DNA from: Pseudomonas fluorescens | Lineage (GTDB): Bacteria > Pseudomonadota > Gammaproteobacteria > Pseudomonadales > Pseudomonadaceae | Length of the DNA stretch: 64,000 bases | Direction of reading: 5' to 3' | NCBI RefSeq assembly: GCF_001648775.1 | Contig: NZ_LVEJ01000007.1 | Coordinates: 62,001-126,000 of the forward strand | Shown here: piece by piece, positions 53,180 to 63,115 of the stretch | How the letters are laid out: each line of letters begins with the position of its first letter | Numbering within the stretch: the stretch's first letter is position 1 | Program-made: the position numbers and the translations under genes | The notes under the pieces: generated by a model | What the model was told of the DNA's origin: nothing | What the model saw: only the letters and a program-made list of their open reading frames with translations | Databases searched by the model: none

Positions 53180-54043
53180 ATGCAAGCCATTCGCAGCATT
53201 CTGGTGGTCATCGAACCCGAACATTCGGAAAGCCTGGCGCTCAAGCGCGCCAAGTTGATCGCCGGCGTGACCCAGGCCCATCTGCACCTGTTGGTGTGCG
53301 ACAAGAAGCACGACCACGCCGGCATGCTTGGCGTGCTCAAAGCCGCGTTGCTGGCCGACGGTTACAGCGTGACCACCGAACAGGCGTGGAACGAAAGCCT
53401 GCACGAAACCATCATCGATGTGCAGCAGGCCGAAGGTTGCGGGCTGGTGATCAAACAGCATTTCCCTGACAGCTCGCTGAAAAAAGCCCTGCTGACCCCG
53501 GCGGACTGGAAACTCCTGCGCCACTGCCCGACCCCGGTACTGCTGGTGAAAACCGCCGGTTCGTGGAAAGACAAGGTGGTTCTGGCGGCGGTGGATGTCG
53601 GCAATGCCGATGGCGAGCACCGGCATCTGCACACGACGATCATTGATCACGGCTATGACATTGCCAGCCTGGCCAAGGCGCATCTGCATGTGATCGCGGC
53701 GCATCCATCGCCGATGCTCTCGGCAGCCGATCCGACGCTGCAACTGAGCGAAACCATCGAGGCGCGCTATCGCGAGCAATGCCGGGCGTTTCAGGCGGAA
53801 TTCGATGTCGATGACGCCCATCTGCACATCGAGGAAGGCCCGGCGGACGTGTTGATCCCGTTCATGGCGCACAAGCTGCAGGCAGCGGTGACAGTGATTG
53901 GCACGGTGGCGCGCACCGGGTTGTCAGGGGCGTTGATTGGCAATACCGCGGAAGTGGTGCTGGATGCGCTGGAAAGCGATGTGCTGGTGCTCAAACCGCA
54001 GGAGGTTGAGGATCATTTGCTGGAGCTGGCGGTGAAACACTGA
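53180..54043 (+). CDS. Universal stress protein, two-domain
   Basis: 287 residues from the ATG at 53180 (TGGAGA 9 bp upstream). Two UspA domains: residues about 1-140 (MQAIRSILVVIEPEHSESLA; CPTPVLLVKTAG) and about 145-287, the latter with the ATP-loop-like GTVARTGLSGALIGNTAEVV. UspE-like layout. Probably induced by stress or low oxygen; the region 53100-53150 before it shows TTGATATGCATCAA, close to the Anr/Fnr consensus TTGAT-N4-ATCAA, which would fit. Confidence 0.85.
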   Translation: MQAIRSILVVIEPEHSESLALKRAKLIAGVTQAHLHLLVCDKKHDHAGMLGVLKAALLADGYSVTTEQAWNESLHETIIDVQQAEGCGLVIKQHFPDSSLKKALLTPADWKLLRHCPTPVLLVKTAGSWKDKVVLAAVDVGNADGEHRHLHTTIIDHGYDIASLAKAHLHVIAAHPSPMLSAADPTLQLSETIEARYREQCRAFQAEFDVDDAHLHIEEGPADVLIPFMAHKLQAAVTVIGTVARTGLSGALIGNTAEVVLDALESDVLVLKPQEVEDHLLELAVKH

Positions 54044-54064
54044 GACTTGTGCTGTATTTGATGG

Positions 54065-54135
54065 CCCCTTCGCGAGCAAGCTCGCTCCCACATTTGGAAT
54101 GCATTCTCCTGTGGGAGCGAGCTTGCTCGCGAAGC
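54065..54135. repeat. REP palindrome pair
   Basis: Compact inverted REP copies between the convergent usp and DUF1289 genes; the right arm ends only 2-3 bp before the DUF1289 stop. Confidence 0.9.
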
Positions 54136-54137
54136 TT

Positions 54138-54608
54138 TCAGGCGCCGAAGGCGTCTTTCAAAAAGCCCGGGGCGATGTAGCGTTGATAGTGCGCTTCCGA
54201 CAGCAGGAAAAATTCCCGATCAATGGCATCGCGCAATTCCGGCAGGTTCCAGTCGCGAAACTCCGGCAGCAGCACCATGCCGTAAGCCTCGAGATTAATG
54301 ATCACCCGCGCGCCGCGCGCAATCAGCTGATACGCCCAGCAATATTCCGATTGATGCGGTACGAAGCGGATCTTGCGCTGTTCGAGCTGCTCGCGCAGGC
54401 GCGCCGAATCGAAAATCTCGACCTTGGCCGCCATCACTTGTGACAGCAATTGCTCCAGCCGCAACCACACCGCGCGCTTTTCCTCCTCGTTGTAACCGTT
54501 CCAGTGGATCACTTCGTGGTGGAAACGCTTGCAGCCACGGCACACCAGATCACCGTAAACAGTGGAGCAGAGGCCGACGCAGGGAGTCTTGATGGTCTGA
54601 TTGGGCAT
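54138..54608 (-). CDS. DUF1289 domain protein
   Basis: 156 residues from the ATG at 54608 (MPNQTIKTPCVGLCSTVYGD); starts at 54647 and 54674 are open but start with unrelated sequence. The N-terminal DUF1289 domain has four cysteines (CVGLCSTVYGDLVCRGCKRF), probably metal-binding, and RFHHEVIHWNGYNEEEKR. The C-terminal 100 residues are helical and of unknown role. Function unknown. Confidence 0.8.
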   Translation of the reverse strand: MPNQTIKTPCVGLCSTVYGDLVCRGCKRFHHEVIHWNGYNEEEKRAVWLRLEQLLSQVMAAKVEIFDSARLREQLEQRKIRFVPHQSEYCWAYQLIARGARVIINLEAYGMVLLPEFRDWNLPELRDAIDREFFLLSEAHYQRYIAPGFLKDAFGA

Positions 54609-55076
54609 AAGATAGGCAAAACACTGAAACGCGGAACAGGTCGGCATGTTAGCCCTTTGTCGGGCATTGATCACCCCTCAAACATCAGGGGCAACGTCTG
54701 GCGCAGCGTTCCACCCGCGCACAGACAACGCCACCAAAGTCCAATAGAGCCCGACTTACCTTTAAATTTTTTTTGCCGTAGAATCAGCCAGCCTTTTAAG
54801 GCGCCAATGTCCGTTAGAAGCTGTTTTCAAAGCGTCACGAGCACAGTCGTTCCTTCAGAGCGGTGTTGGCGAGGGGTTTTTCCAGCGGGGAAAAATCCAG
54901 CGCCAACCCTCATCAGCTCCCCGTTCTGCAGGCGTAAAACTTTGAAAGCAGCTTCTGTAAGGAATGCCCGGTAATTCTGGCTAAGTGGCCCACAACGCCA
55001 CGCAGCGCATGAGTACGTGCATTTCGCGACGAGCGTCCCGGACAGCCATTTGGGACCACTGATGAGGGTAATAACT
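54609..55076. other. Intergenic region upstream of acnB with candidate promoter
   Basis: 468 bp. A candidate -10 TAGAAT at 54779-54784 follows an eight-T run, and a large structured element (54816-54956, separate entry) lies downstream of it. The first 100 bp hold the DUF1289 promoter. No ORF with a ribosome-binding site. Confidence 0.4.
54816..54956 (+). promoter_or_regulatory. Large nested inverted repeat in the acnB leader
   Basis: AGAAGCTGTTTTCAAAG (54816-54832) pairs with CTTTGAAAGCAGCTTCT (54940-54956), 16 of 17 positions. Nested inside, GTTGGCG (54865) pairs with the end of GCGCCAAC (54907), and GGTTTTTCC with GGAAAAATCC. The 141-bp element lies 120 bp before the acnB start, downstream of a plausible -10. 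It could be a leader structure of acnB or a small RNA gene. Confidence 0.5.
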
Positions 55077-57686
55077 GTGCTTGAAGCCTACCGCAAACAT
55101 ATCGAAGAGCGTGCAGCACTGGGTATCGTTCCCCAGCCGCTTAACGCCGAACAAACCGCAGGCCTGGTCGAGCTGCTGAAGAACCCTCCGGCTGGCGAAG
55201 AAGCTTTCCTCGTTGACCTGATCACCAATCGCATTCCACCAGGCGTGGACGAAGCGGCCTATGTAAAAGCCGGCTTCCTGTCTGCACTGGCCAAGGGCGA
55301 AGTCTCCTCCCCTCTGCTCGACAAAAAGCGCGCTGTAGAACTGCTCGGCACCATGCAGGGCGGCTACAACATCGTCACTCTGGTTGACCTGCTGGACGAC
55401 GCCGAGCTGGCGCCAGTCGCTGCCGCGCAACTCAAGCACACCCTGCTGATGTTCGATGCGTTCCACGACGTCGCCGAAAAAGCCAAGAACGGTAACGTTC
55501 ACGCTAAAGCCGTGCTGCAATCCTGGGCTGACGGCGAGTGGTTCAAAAACCGTCCGACCCTGGCCGACAAGATCAGCCTGCGCGTATTCAAGGTTACCGG
55601 CGAAACCAACACCGACGACCTGTCCCCTGCTCCAGATGCCTGGTCGCGTCCAGATATCCCGCTGCACGCCCTGGCCATGCTGAAAATGGCCCGTGACGGC
55701 ATCGTTCCTGATCAGCAGGGCGCCATCGGCCCGATGAAGCAGATCGAAGAAATGCGCGGTCAAGGCTTCCCGATCGCCTACGTCGGTGACGTGGTCGGTA
55801 CCGGTTCGTCGCGTAAATCCGCTACCAACTCGGTGCTGTGGTTCTTCGGTGACGACGTTCCTTACGTGCCGAACAAGCGTGCTGGCGGTTTCTGCTTCGG
55901 CAGCAAAATCGCTCCGATCTTCTACAACACCATGGAAGATGCCGGCGCACTGCCAATCGAGTTCGACGTTTCCAACATGAACATGGGCGACGTGATCGAC
56001 CTGTACCCGCATGCTGGCAAAGTCTGCAAACACGGCACCGACGAAGTCCTGACCACCTTCGAAATGAAGACCCCGGTGCTGTTGGACGAAGTCCGCGCCG
56101 GCGGCCGTATCCCGCTGATCATCGGCCGTGGCCTGACCGAGAAGGCTCGCGCCGAGCTGGGTCTGCCAGCGTTCGACCTGTTCAAAAAGCCTGATGCACC
56201 GATCGAAAGCACCAAGGGTTATACCCTGGCGCAGAAAATGGTCGGCAAGGCTTGCGGTCTGGCAGAAGGCAAAGGCATCCGTCCTGGCACCTACTGCGAA
56301 CCGAAGATGACCACCGTAGGTTCTCAGGACACCACCGGTCCAATGACCCGTGACGAACTGAAAGACCTGGCGTGTCTGGGCTTCTCCGCTGACCTGGTAA
56401 TGCAGTCGTTCTGCCACACCGCGGCCTATCCAAAGCCGATCGACGTGACCACCCACCACACCCTGCCTGACTTCATCATGACCCGCGGCGGCGTTTCCCT
56501 GCGTCCGGGCGACGGCATCATCCACTCGTGGCTGAACCGCATGCTGCTGCCAGACACCGTCGGTACCGGTGGTGACTCGCACACCCGTTTCCCGATGGGC
56601 ATCTCGTTCCCGGCCGGTTCCGGTCTGGTCGCGTTCGCCGCAGCCACCGGCGTTATGCCGCTGGACATGCCGGAATCGATCCTGGTGCGCTTCAAAGGCA
56701 AAATGAAACCTGGCATCACCCTGCGTGACCTGGTTCATGCGATTCCGTACTTCGCCATCCAGAACGGTCTGCTGACCGTCGAGAAGAAAGGCAAGAAAAA
56801 CGCCTTCTCCGGCCGCATTCTGGAAATCGAAGGTCTGGAAGGTCTGACCCTGGAGCAGGCGTTCGAACTGTCCGACGCCTCGGCCGAACGTTCGGCTGCC
56901 GGTTGCACCATCAAGCTGTCGAAAGAGTCGATCACCGAGTACCTGAACTCCAACATCACCCTGCTGCGCTGGATGATCGGCGAAGGCTACGGCGATGCGC
57001 GTACCCTGGAACGCCGTGCGCAAGCGATGGAAGCCTGGGTGGCCAACCCGGAACTGATGGAAGCCGATGCCGACGCCGAATACGCCGAAGTCATCGAAAT
57101 CGATCTGGCCGACATCAGCGAGCCGGTACTGTGCGCGCCGAACGATCCGGACGACGCCCGTCTGCTGTCCAGCGTTGCTGGCGAGAAGATCGACGAAGTG
57201 TTCATCGGTTCGTGCATGACCAACATCGGTCACTTCCGCGCTGCCGGTAAGTTGCTGGATCAGGTCAAGGGTCAGCTGCCAACCCGTCTGTGGCTGTCGC
57301 CGCCGACCAAAATGGACGCTCACCAACTGACCGAAGAAGGCTACTACGGCATCTACGGCAAGGCTGGCGCGCGCATGGAAATGCCAGGCTGCTCCCTGTG
57401 CATGGGTAACCAGGCACGTGTAGAGCCGAACGCGACTGTTGTGTCGACGTCGACCCGTAACTTCCCGAACCGTCTGGGCGACGGCGCGAACGTCTACCTG
57501 GCTTCGGCTGAGCTGGCGTCCGTGGCTTCGATCCTGGGTCGCCTGCCGACCGTCGAGGAGTACATGGAATACGCTGGCAAGATCGACAGCATGGCGGCCG
57601 ATATCTACCGCTACCTGTCCTTCGACCAGATTGCCGAGTTCCGTGAAGCTGCTGCGAACGCCAACATCCCGGTCGTTCAAGCCTAA
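55077..57686 (+). CDS. acnB: Aconitate hydratase B
   Basis: 869 residues, the normal AcnB length, with a GTG start at 55077 (GAGGG 8 bp upstream) placing [15 protein letters not shown] at the N terminus; the longer open frame from 55017 has no support. HEAT-like N-terminal domain, swivel domain ([20 protein letters not shown]) and the [4Fe-4S] cysteines in [14 protein letters not shown] and [12 protein letters not shown]. Active-site segments [17 protein letters not shown] and [16 protein letters not shown]-cycle enzyme; iron-responsive RNA binding is known for AcnB of other bacteria. Confidence 0.97.
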   Translation: MLEAYRKHIEERAALGIVPQPLNAEQTAGLVELLKNPPAGEEAFLVDLITNRIPPGVDEAAYVKAGFLSALAKGEVSSPLLDKKRAVELLGTMQGGYNIVTLVDLLDDAELAPVAAAQLKHTLLMFDAFHDVAEKAKNGNVHAKAVLQSWADGEWFKNRPTLADKISLRVFKVTGETNTDDLSPAPDAWSRPDIPLHALAMLKMARDGIVPDQQGAIGPMKQIEEMRGQGFPIAYVGDVVGTGSSRKSATNSVLWFFGDDVPYVPNKRAGGFCFGSKIAPIFYNTMEDAGALPIEFDVSNMNMGDVIDLYPHAGKVCKHGTDEVLTTFEMKTPVLLDEVRAGGRIPLIIGRGLTEKARAELGLPAFDLFKKPDAPIESTKGYTLAQKMVGKACGLAEGKGIRPGTYCEPKMTTVGSQDTTGPMTRDELKDLACLGFSADLVMQSFCHTAAYPKPIDVTTHHTLPDFIMTRGGVSLRPGDGIIHSWLNRMLLPDTVGTGGDSHTRFPMGISFPAGSGLVAFAAATGVMPLDMPESILVRFKGKMKPGITLRDLVHAIPYFAIQNGLLTVEKKGKKNAFSGRILEIEGLEGLTLEQAFELSDASAERSAAGCTIKLSKESITEYLNSNITLLRWMIGEGYGDARTLERRAQAMEAWVANPELMEADADAEYAEVIEIDLADISEPVLCAPNDPDDARLLSSVAGEKIDEVFIGSCMTNIGHFRAAGKLLDQVKGQLPTRLWLSPPTKMDAHQLTEEGYYGIYGKAGARMEMPGCSLCMGNQARVEPNATVVSTSTRNFPNRLGDGANVYLASAELASVASILGRLPTVEEYMEYAGKIDSMAADIYRYLSFDQIAEFREAAANANIPVVQA

Positions 57687-57699
57687 CGCTGCAACGCAA

Positions 57700-57738
57700 T
57701 GAAAAACGCCGCCCATCGTCAGATGAGCGGCGTTTTTT
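57700..57738 (+). terminator. Rho-independent terminator of acnB
   Basis: AAACGCCGCCCATC and GATGAGCGGCGTTT form a near-perfect stem around GTCA, followed by a T run. Confidence 0.92.
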
Positions 57739-57754
57739 TATGCCTTACACCTGG

Positions 57755-57848
57755 ACCCTGTGGGAGCGAGCCTGCTCGCGAAGGCAATTCATCAGCCAAT
57801 AGTCACATCGACTGACACACCGCTTTCGCGAGCAGGCTCGCTCCCACC
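57755..57848. repeat. REP palindrome pair
   Basis: Inverted REP copies between the convergent acnB and SulP genes. Confidence 0.9.
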
Positions 57849-57891
57849 TTTAATTCCTGCCAGACAAGAGAATTGCATTTTCCCCATAGGG

Positions 57892-59574
57892 TTATGGGTT
57901 GAGCTTGAGGGCTTTCTGTACAGCGCCATCCACGCTCAAACCGCTGAGGATCACACCATTGGCCTGCACTTGCGGCAAGGCGTCCAACACCGTCAGCGCT
58001 TCATGCTTGAGCCGCGCCAGAATCAGCCGTTTGCCCTCCTGATGCACCCGCAAGAAAAACTCCTGCATCGCCTCGATGCTGGTGCCATCCAGATCCGGCG
58101 TCTCCTCAAGGCTCAGAATCACCGTGTGCAGCGGCACCTCTGTATGACGGATCAGCCGTAACGCCGCCCCGAGAATGCGTTCAACGTTGGCGAAGAACAA
58201 TGCCTCACTCGGTCGAATGATCAGTACGCCCGGCTCCGTCTGCGCAATCGGATGACGCTGCACATCGACAAAATCATGCCCGCCATCGATCCGCCCCAAT
58301 ACCTGAATGTCCGCCGCCGACATCTGTTTGAGCATCAGCAACACACTGATCGCCACCGCCACCAGCAAGCCATCCAGCACGCCAAGCACGAGCACCGCCG
58401 CAACGGCACAAATCACCAACACCCGATCCCGGCGCCAGATGAAATACCGGCCCAGCGGCTGCAAACTCAAGCCACGCCCCAACGCATGCATGACAATCGC
58501 GGCGAGGATCGGCTCCGGCGTGAGGGCAATCCACGGCAGCACCGTCAGCACGATGATCAGCACCACCAGCGCCGCCACCCCGCCGGCCCAGCGTGACGTC
58601 GCCCCTGCCGCTTCATTCGCCGAGGTCGCCGAATACCCGGCGCCTGCCGGCATGCCATGAAACAACCCGCAAAGCAGGTTCGACGCACCCAGCGCCAGCA
58701 GATCGCGGTTTGAGTTGACGCGGTCGCCATGCTTGAGCGCATACGCACTGATCGAGCCATACGACTCTGCATACAGAATCATCACCAGGGCAAACCCTAC
58801 CTCGCCCAAGCGCAGCCAATCGGCGAACGGCAGCACTGGCAAATTGGGCACTTCCAGGCTGAGGTCGATCATGCCGATCATCTTTACGCCGTACGTCGGC
58901 AGGTTCAGCCATTGCCCGGCGGCGATGCCGATCACCACCACCAGCAAGCCTGCGGGCACCCGCGGGAATCGCGAAAACACACCGAGCAGCACCAGCGCGA
59001 CGGCAGCGACAGCGGCAGCCGGCCAGTTCCATTGCGGCAGCTGTTCAAGCAGTTGCGGGGCGAAGCGCACCAGATTGGCATCGGTCAGATGCACGCCGAC
59101 CACGCTGGCGACCTGCTTGAGAATGATCGTCAGCGCCAGGCCGAAGGCAAATCCGCGTAAAACCGGTTTGGCGATGAACGACGTGACGCTGCCGAGGCGA
59201 AAGATCCCGGCCAGCAAAAACAACCCACCCGTGACCAACACCAGGCCGACCGCCAGGGTCGAGCGCAACTGCGGGTCACCATTGGCCAGCGTCGCCGTCG
59301 CCGCTGCCAGCACAGCCGCCGAAGAAGACGTCGCCGACACAATCGCAAAACGACTGGTGCCGAACACCCCATAACACAGCAACCCGGCAAACAGCGCGAT
59401 CACCCCGGCCTGAGGCGCCAGTGCTGCGATGGTCGAATACGCCACCGCTTCGGGCAGCAAGAGGCCTGCGATGGACAGACCCGCAAGCACATCCTGCCAG
59501 CGGTTGATGGGTGCAACAGGTTGCGCGAGGCTCGACAATCCACTGTCTCCAGACGAAAAAAAACCGCTGTGCAT
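57892..59574 (-). CDS. SulP-family anion transporter with STAS domain
   Basis: 560 residues. Sulfate-permease-type membrane domain with SIAGLLLPEAVAYSTIAALA and FGTSRFAIVSATSSSAAVLA, residues about 25-410, then a cytosolic STAS domain (about 440-555) with EETPDLDGTSIEAMQEFFLR, the usual phospho-acceptor-like region. Could carry sulfate, bicarbonate or dicarboxylates; the subfamily cannot be told from the sequence. Monocistronic. Confidence 0.85.
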   Translation of the reverse strand: MHSGFFSSGDSGLSSLAQPVAPINRWQDVLAGLSIAGLLLPEAVAYSTIAALAPQAGVIALFAGLLCYGVFGTSRFAIVSATSSSAAVLAAATATLANGDPQLRSTLAVGLVLVTGGLFLLAGIFRLGSVTSFIAKPVLRGFAFGLALTIILKQVASVVGVHLTDANLVRFAPQLLEQLPQWNWPAAAVAAVALVLLGVFSRFPRVPAGLLVVVIGIAAGQWLNLPTYGVKMIGMIDLSLEVPNLPVLPFADWLRLGEVGFALVMILYAESYGSISAYALKHGDRVNSNRDLLALGASNLLCGLFHGMPAGAGYSATSANEAAGATSRWAGGVAALVVLIIVLTVLPWIALTPEPILAAIVMHALGRGLSLQPLGRYFIWRRDRVLVICAVAAVLVLGVLDGLLVAVAISVLLMLKQMSAADIQVLGRIDGGHDFVDVQRHPIAQTEPGVLIIRPSEALFFANVERILGAALRLIRHTEVPLHTVILSLEETPDLDGTSIEAMQEFFLRVHQEGKRLILARLKHEALTVLDALPQVQANGVILSGLSVDGAVQKALKLNP

Positions 59575-59608
59575 CGGTGATGCGCAGCGGCGTACTGTAG
59601 CTCAAAAG

Positions 59609-59677
59609 CAAAAGATCACAGCCTTGTGCAGCGCCTGCCCAAGGATTCAGGCAATGGCTGCCGCAGGCTGCGATCTA
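59609..59677. repeat. Degraded hairpin repeat
   Basis: AAAGATCACAGCCTTGTGCA at the left and GGCTGCCGCAGGCTGCGATC at the right form an imperfect inverted repeat related to the element at 16157-16213. It lies between two minus-strand genes. Confidence 0.5.
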
Positions 59678-59688
59678 TTGATCCGGCT

Positions 59689-60969
59689 TTACATCGTCAG
59701 TTTGTAAACCAGTGCCGAAATCGCCACCAGACCCACTGCCGTGACAAACACGTTCGATGCCTGACCGCGATAACGCGCCATCGCCGGAATCTTGCGAATC
59801 GCGTACATCGGCATCAGGAACAGAATCGCCGCAATCACCGGGCCGCCGACGGTTTCGATCATACCCAGAATGCTCGGGTTCAGAGTCGCGATGATCCAGC
59901 AGATCACCAGCATGAACGCCGCCACGATGCGATCCAGTGCCTTGGCACTCGGACGCTTGCCGCTCTTCACGATCAAGCCTTTCAGGCCTTCGCTGGCACC
60001 GATGTAGTGACCGAGGAACGATTTCGAGATCGCCACGAACGCAATCAGCGGTGCAGCGAACTCGATGGTCGGATTGTTGAAGTGGTTGGCCAGGTACGAC
60101 AGGATCGACAGGTTCTGCTCTTTGGCTTCAGCCAGTTGCTCTGGTGACAATGTCAGGACGCAACTGAAGACGAAGAACAGCACCATCAGCACCATCAGCG
60201 CATGGGCGCGGAACAGGATCTGCGAGCTGCGCTCATCGGCATGCACGCCGTACTGTCGCTTCTGATCCACCGCAAACGCCGAAATGATTGGCGAGTGGTT
60301 GAACGAGAACACCATCACCGGAATCGCCAGCCACAACGTGTGCAGCAGCGCCGACGGTGGTGGCACCTGCGAAACGGTGGTCAGAATGCCGCCGTTCCAG
60401 TGGGGAATCAGGTACACCGCCAGAAACAGCAGCGCAACGATAAACGGATACACCATCAGGCTCATCGCCTTGACGATCGCCTCTTGGCCGCAACGCACCA
60501 CAGCGAGCAAACCAAGAATCAGCACGAACGACAGCAGCGCACGAGGCGGCGGAGTGATGTGCAATTGATGCTCAAGGAAACTGGCGACGGTGTTGGTCAG
60601 GCCAACGCTGTAGATCAACAGGATCGGGAAGATCGCAAAGAAGTACAACAGCGTGATCAGCGCACCGGCCTTGATGCCGAAATGCTGTTCGACCACTTCA
60701 GTGATATCGGCGCCTTCGCGACCGGACAGCACAAAACGGGTCAGACCACGGTGCGCGTAGAACGTCATCGGGAACGCCAACAGCGCGAGAACGACCAGCG
60801 GCCAGAAGCCACCCAAGCCTGCGTTGATCGGCAAATACAGGGTACCGGCGCCAATGGCCGTCCCGAACAACCCCAACATCCAGGTGGTGTCCTGGCGATT
60901 CCAGCTCGAAAGTTCAGCGGGTGCTGCTGCATCAAAGCGCTCTTCGACGCTATTGGCCTGATCATTCAT
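59689..60969 (-). CDS. HAAAP-family amino-acid permease (serine/threonine type)
   Basis: 426 residues from the ATG at 60969 (GGAG about 10 bp upstream); an ATG at 60987 is also possible and the frame extends to 61089. Eleven membrane helices with the family start WMLGLFGTAIGAGTLYLPIN and motif SFNHSPIISAFAVDQKRQYG. Resembles SdaC/TdcC-type serine or threonine:H+ symporters. No serine deaminase gene is adjacent, so the substrate is inferred from family only. Confidence 0.82.
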   Translation of the reverse strand: MNDQANSVEERFDAAAPAELSSWNRQDTTWMLGLFGTAIGAGTLYLPINAGLGGFWPLVVLALLAFPMTFYAHRGLTRFVLSGREGADITEVVEQHFGIKAGALITLLYFFAIFPILLIYSVGLTNTVASFLEHQLHITPPPRALLSFVLILGLLAVVRCGQEAIVKAMSLMVYPFIVALLFLAVYLIPHWNGGILTTVSQVPPPSALLHTLWLAIPVMVFSFNHSPIISAFAVDQKRQYGVHADERSSQILFRAHALMVLMVLFFVFSCVLTLSPEQLAEAKEQNLSILSYLANHFNNPTIEFAAPLIAFVAISKSFLGHYIGASEGLKGLIVKSGKRPSAKALDRIVAAFMLVICWIIATLNPSILGMIETVGGPVIAAILFLMPMYAIRKIPAMARYRGQASNVFVTAVGLVAISALVYKLTM

Positions 60970-61202
60970 CCGGTCGGATCTCCGCATTCCGGTCACTTGC
61001 CACTCGGTCAGGACGCGTCGGAAAAAACCGACAGACATGCTCCGGCCGAAACAGGGGCGCGATTCTCCGCGATAAATGAGCAGAAGCAAAGACTTAGCTG
61101 AGGAATGGTTGTGCGGAGCAGATCAGTGGGGTGTCGTTTTTGCGAAAATACCTGTCGTACACAGGCATTCAGACTGTCGTTAACAGGCATGTGCAAGGGT
61201 GC

Positions 61203-61385
61203 TCAGATGGCTCGGGCCAACACCATCACGAAAGCGATCCCCGCCGCGCCCATCAACATTCCAAGGCTGAATAGCAAAACCGTTTCACGCCTTTCGGCTT
61301 TGCGAAAAGGCTTCATGGCTTCTCTGAACTCAAACTCCTCTTGATACAGTCGGTCTATCCTGGCTCTGCTTTCCTCTGTGCTCAT
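61203..61385 (-). CDS. Small single-span membrane protein A
   Basis: 60 residues. Charged, probably coiled-coil N-terminal half (MSTEESRARIDRLYQEEFEF, MKPFRKAERRE) and a C-terminal membrane helix (LLFSLGMLMGAAGIAFVMVL). SD AAGGGG before the ATG. Same architecture as the next gene upstream (61454-61648), so they look like distant tandem paralogues. Function unknown. Confidence 0.6.
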   Translation of the reverse strand: MSTEESRARIDRLYQEEFEFREAMKPFRKAERRETVLLFSLGMLMGAAGIAFVMVLARAI

Positions 61386-61453
61386 ACTGCCCCTTTTTCT
61401 TTTTTAATGCTCTGAGTCAACGCGTATGCGCTACGGCAACCTGCTGCGCGCTC

Positions 61454-61648
61454 TTACAGCTTCATATAAAGCCCTACGGCGGTGGCAATTGCAGTTAATG
61501 CCCCAGCCCCCACCACAACGGGATACAAAAAAGTCTCAAGTTTCAGTTTTGCTTCCTCCGCCAAAAACTTGCGCCTCTCCGCACCAAGCTTTTGGGTTTC
61601 CGTTTGTAGCCTTTCGAGCTCTACATTTTTGTGGTCATCAAGATGCAT
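61454..61648 (-). CDS. Small single-span membrane protein B
   Basis: 64 residues from the ATG at 61648, with AAGGAAGG immediately upstream; the longer frame to 61930 runs through a REP unit and is not credible. N-terminal coiled coil (MHLDDHKNVELERLQTETQK, LGAERRKFLAEEAKLKLE) and C-terminal helix (PVVVGAGALTAIATAVGLYM). Separated from protein A by 68 bp, same direction. Function unknown. Confidence 0.65.
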   Translation of the reverse strand: MHLDDHKNVELERLQTETQKLGAERRKFLAEEAKLKLETFLYPVVVGAGALTAIATAVGLYMKL

Positions 61649-61971
61649 GAGCCTTCCTTGGCTGCTGGCAGTTAACGTTGGGGAAGCTTTTCCATCCTGA
61701 CCACCTCCCATTACTGCCCCATGATTTCGCGTTAACCGCCGGCCCGATAGCAGATGAATCTGCCAAATTCGTAGGCAGAATCCGCGAATTTCGTAGGCCA
61801 CCTCGTACCGAAACAACGCCAAAATCAACATCCCGCTGGCACTGGGCGACGCGCCAAACCTGTGGGAGCGAGCCTGCTCGCGAAGGCGTCCGAGCAAACA
61901 GCGAAATACTTTCAATTTGACCCAGATCATCTAGCGTCAATGAGTCCCCTGCCCCCCCGGAGTCTCCACCC
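61649..61971. other. Intergenic region with one REP unit
   Basis: 323 bp between the divergent small-protein and tautomerase genes. It holds a single REP unit (61861-61888, GTGGGAGCGAGCCTGCTCGC) and presumably both promoters. No other feature was recognised. Confidence 0.6.
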
Positions 61972-62355
61972 ATGCCCCTCGTCCGCGTCGACATCAAACA
62001 ACACACCGACCCCACCTTCGCCAAACGCATCGGCGAGCAGATCTACGCCGCCATGCGCAGCACCATCAACGTGCCGGAACACGACAATTTCCAGATCCTC
62101 AACGAACACGACGGCGAGCATTTCATCTTCGACCCGCAATACCTCGGCATTCAGCGCAGCGAGCATCTGGTGATCATCCAGATCACCCTTAACGAAGGCC
62201 GAACGCTGGAGCAGAAAAAAGCCCTGTACCAGACCATCGCCGACAACCTGAACACGCAACTGGGTATCCGCCTCGAAGACGTGTTCATCAACCTGGTGGA
62301 AGTGAAAAAAGAAAACTGGTCCTTCGGCAACGGCATCGCCCAGTACGCCAGTTGA
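61972..62355 (+). CDS. Tautomerase-family protein
   Basis: 127 residues. Starts MPLVRVDIKQ, so processing leaves Pro1, the catalytic base of the tautomerase superfamily. The double-length form (LVIIQITLNEGRTLEQKKAL, IADNLNTQLGIRLEDVFINL, ENWSFGNGIAQ) is like the malonate-semialdehyde decarboxylase/4-OT-related group that is common next to small hydrolases. Exact substrate unknown. Confidence 0.82.
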   Translation: MPLVRVDIKQHTDPTFAKRIGEQIYAAMRSTINVPEHDNFQILNEHDGEHFIFDPQYLGIQRSEHLVIIQITLNEGRTLEQKKALYQTIADNLNTQLGIRLEDVFINLVEVKKENWSFGNGIAQYAS

Positions 62356-62406
62356 CAGCGGCGCAACGCCCCCAGCATGATCGGCCCATGAACCTTCGCT
62401 CGCTGT

Positions 62407-62463
62407 ACCTCACCCGCACCACCACGACCGCCACCGGCGGGTCGTGGTGTTTCTGCGTGAGGT
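62407..62463. repeat. Long interrupted palindrome after the tautomerase gene
   Basis: ACCTCAC and ACCACCACGACC at the left pair with GGTCGTGGTG and GTGAGGT at the right, forming a two-part stem with internal asymmetry. May act as a transcription end for the tautomerase gene with the hairpin that follows. Confidence 0.5.
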
Positions 62464-62482
62464 AAGCCCAGCGCAGCAAACC

Positions 62483-62520
62483 CAAGGCCCCGCCAGCAAT
62501 GGACGGGGCCTTGTTGTTTC
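62483..62520 (+). terminator. Hairpin with T-rich tail
   Basis: CAAGGCCCCG and CGGGGCCTTG form a stem, followed by TTGTTTC. Probable terminator upstream of the cysteine hydrolase gene. Confidence 0.7.
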
Positions 62521-62573
62521 TCCCGTCCGTGCGGCTGCTGTTGCAAACCAGTAAGTCCTCAAGGAGAAACACC

Positions 62574-63098
62574 ATGTCCGCAGCACTGTTGATCATCGAT
62601 ATGCAGGTCGGCCTGTTCCAAGGCCCGGAACAACCTCACGACGGCGAACGGATACTCGCCAACATCCAGCGCCTGATCGCACAGGCCCGACAACAACAGG
62701 TACCGATCTTCGCCGTGCGCCACACCGGCCCGCAAGGTTCGCCGATTGCTGTCGACAGTCCATTCTGGCAATTGCTGCCGGCGCTTGAACTGGACGCTGA
62801 AATCGACACCCTGTTCAACAAATCCCGCCCCAATGCTTTCCACGGCACCGAACTGGCGCAACAGCTCAAATATAGAAAAGTCGAGAATCTCTACATCGTC
62901 GGCATGAAGACTCAGTTCTGCGTCGACAGCACTTGTCGCGCAGCTGTCGACCTGGGTTTCAAAGCGTTGCTGGTGGCCGACGCCCACACCTGCATGGACA
63001 CTCCCGCGCTGTCGGCCGAAGCAATCATCAAACACCACAACGCAACCCTCGGTGCTGCCTTCGCAGGGTTAATCGACAGTGCGCAGGTAATGTTCTAA
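62574..63098 (+). CDS. Isochorismatase-like cysteine hydrolase
   Basis: 174 residues from the ATG at 62574 with AAGGAG 7 bp upstream. Catalytic triad visible by family pattern: Asp in ALLIIDMQVGLF, Lys in FNKSRPNAF, Cys in MKTQFCVDSTCRAA. The fold covers nicotinamidases, N-carbamoyl amidases and related amidases; substrate unknown. Followed by a hairpin terminator. Confidence 0.85.
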   Translation: MSAALLIIDMQVGLFQGPEQPHDGERILANIQRLIAQARQQQVPIFAVRHTGPQGSPIAVDSPFWQLLPALELDAEIDTLFNKSRPNAFHGTELAQQLKYRKVENLYIVGMKTQFCVDSTCRAAVDLGFKALLVADAHTCMDTPALSAEAIIKHHNATLGAAFAGLIDSAQVMF

Positions 63099-63115
63099 AC
63101 AAACGATCTGTGAAA

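Noticed and set aside
54981..57716. 911-codon frame on the minus strand opposite acnB
   Set aside because: Antisense shadow of acnB; composition is typical of reverse-frame translation and no start signals are present.
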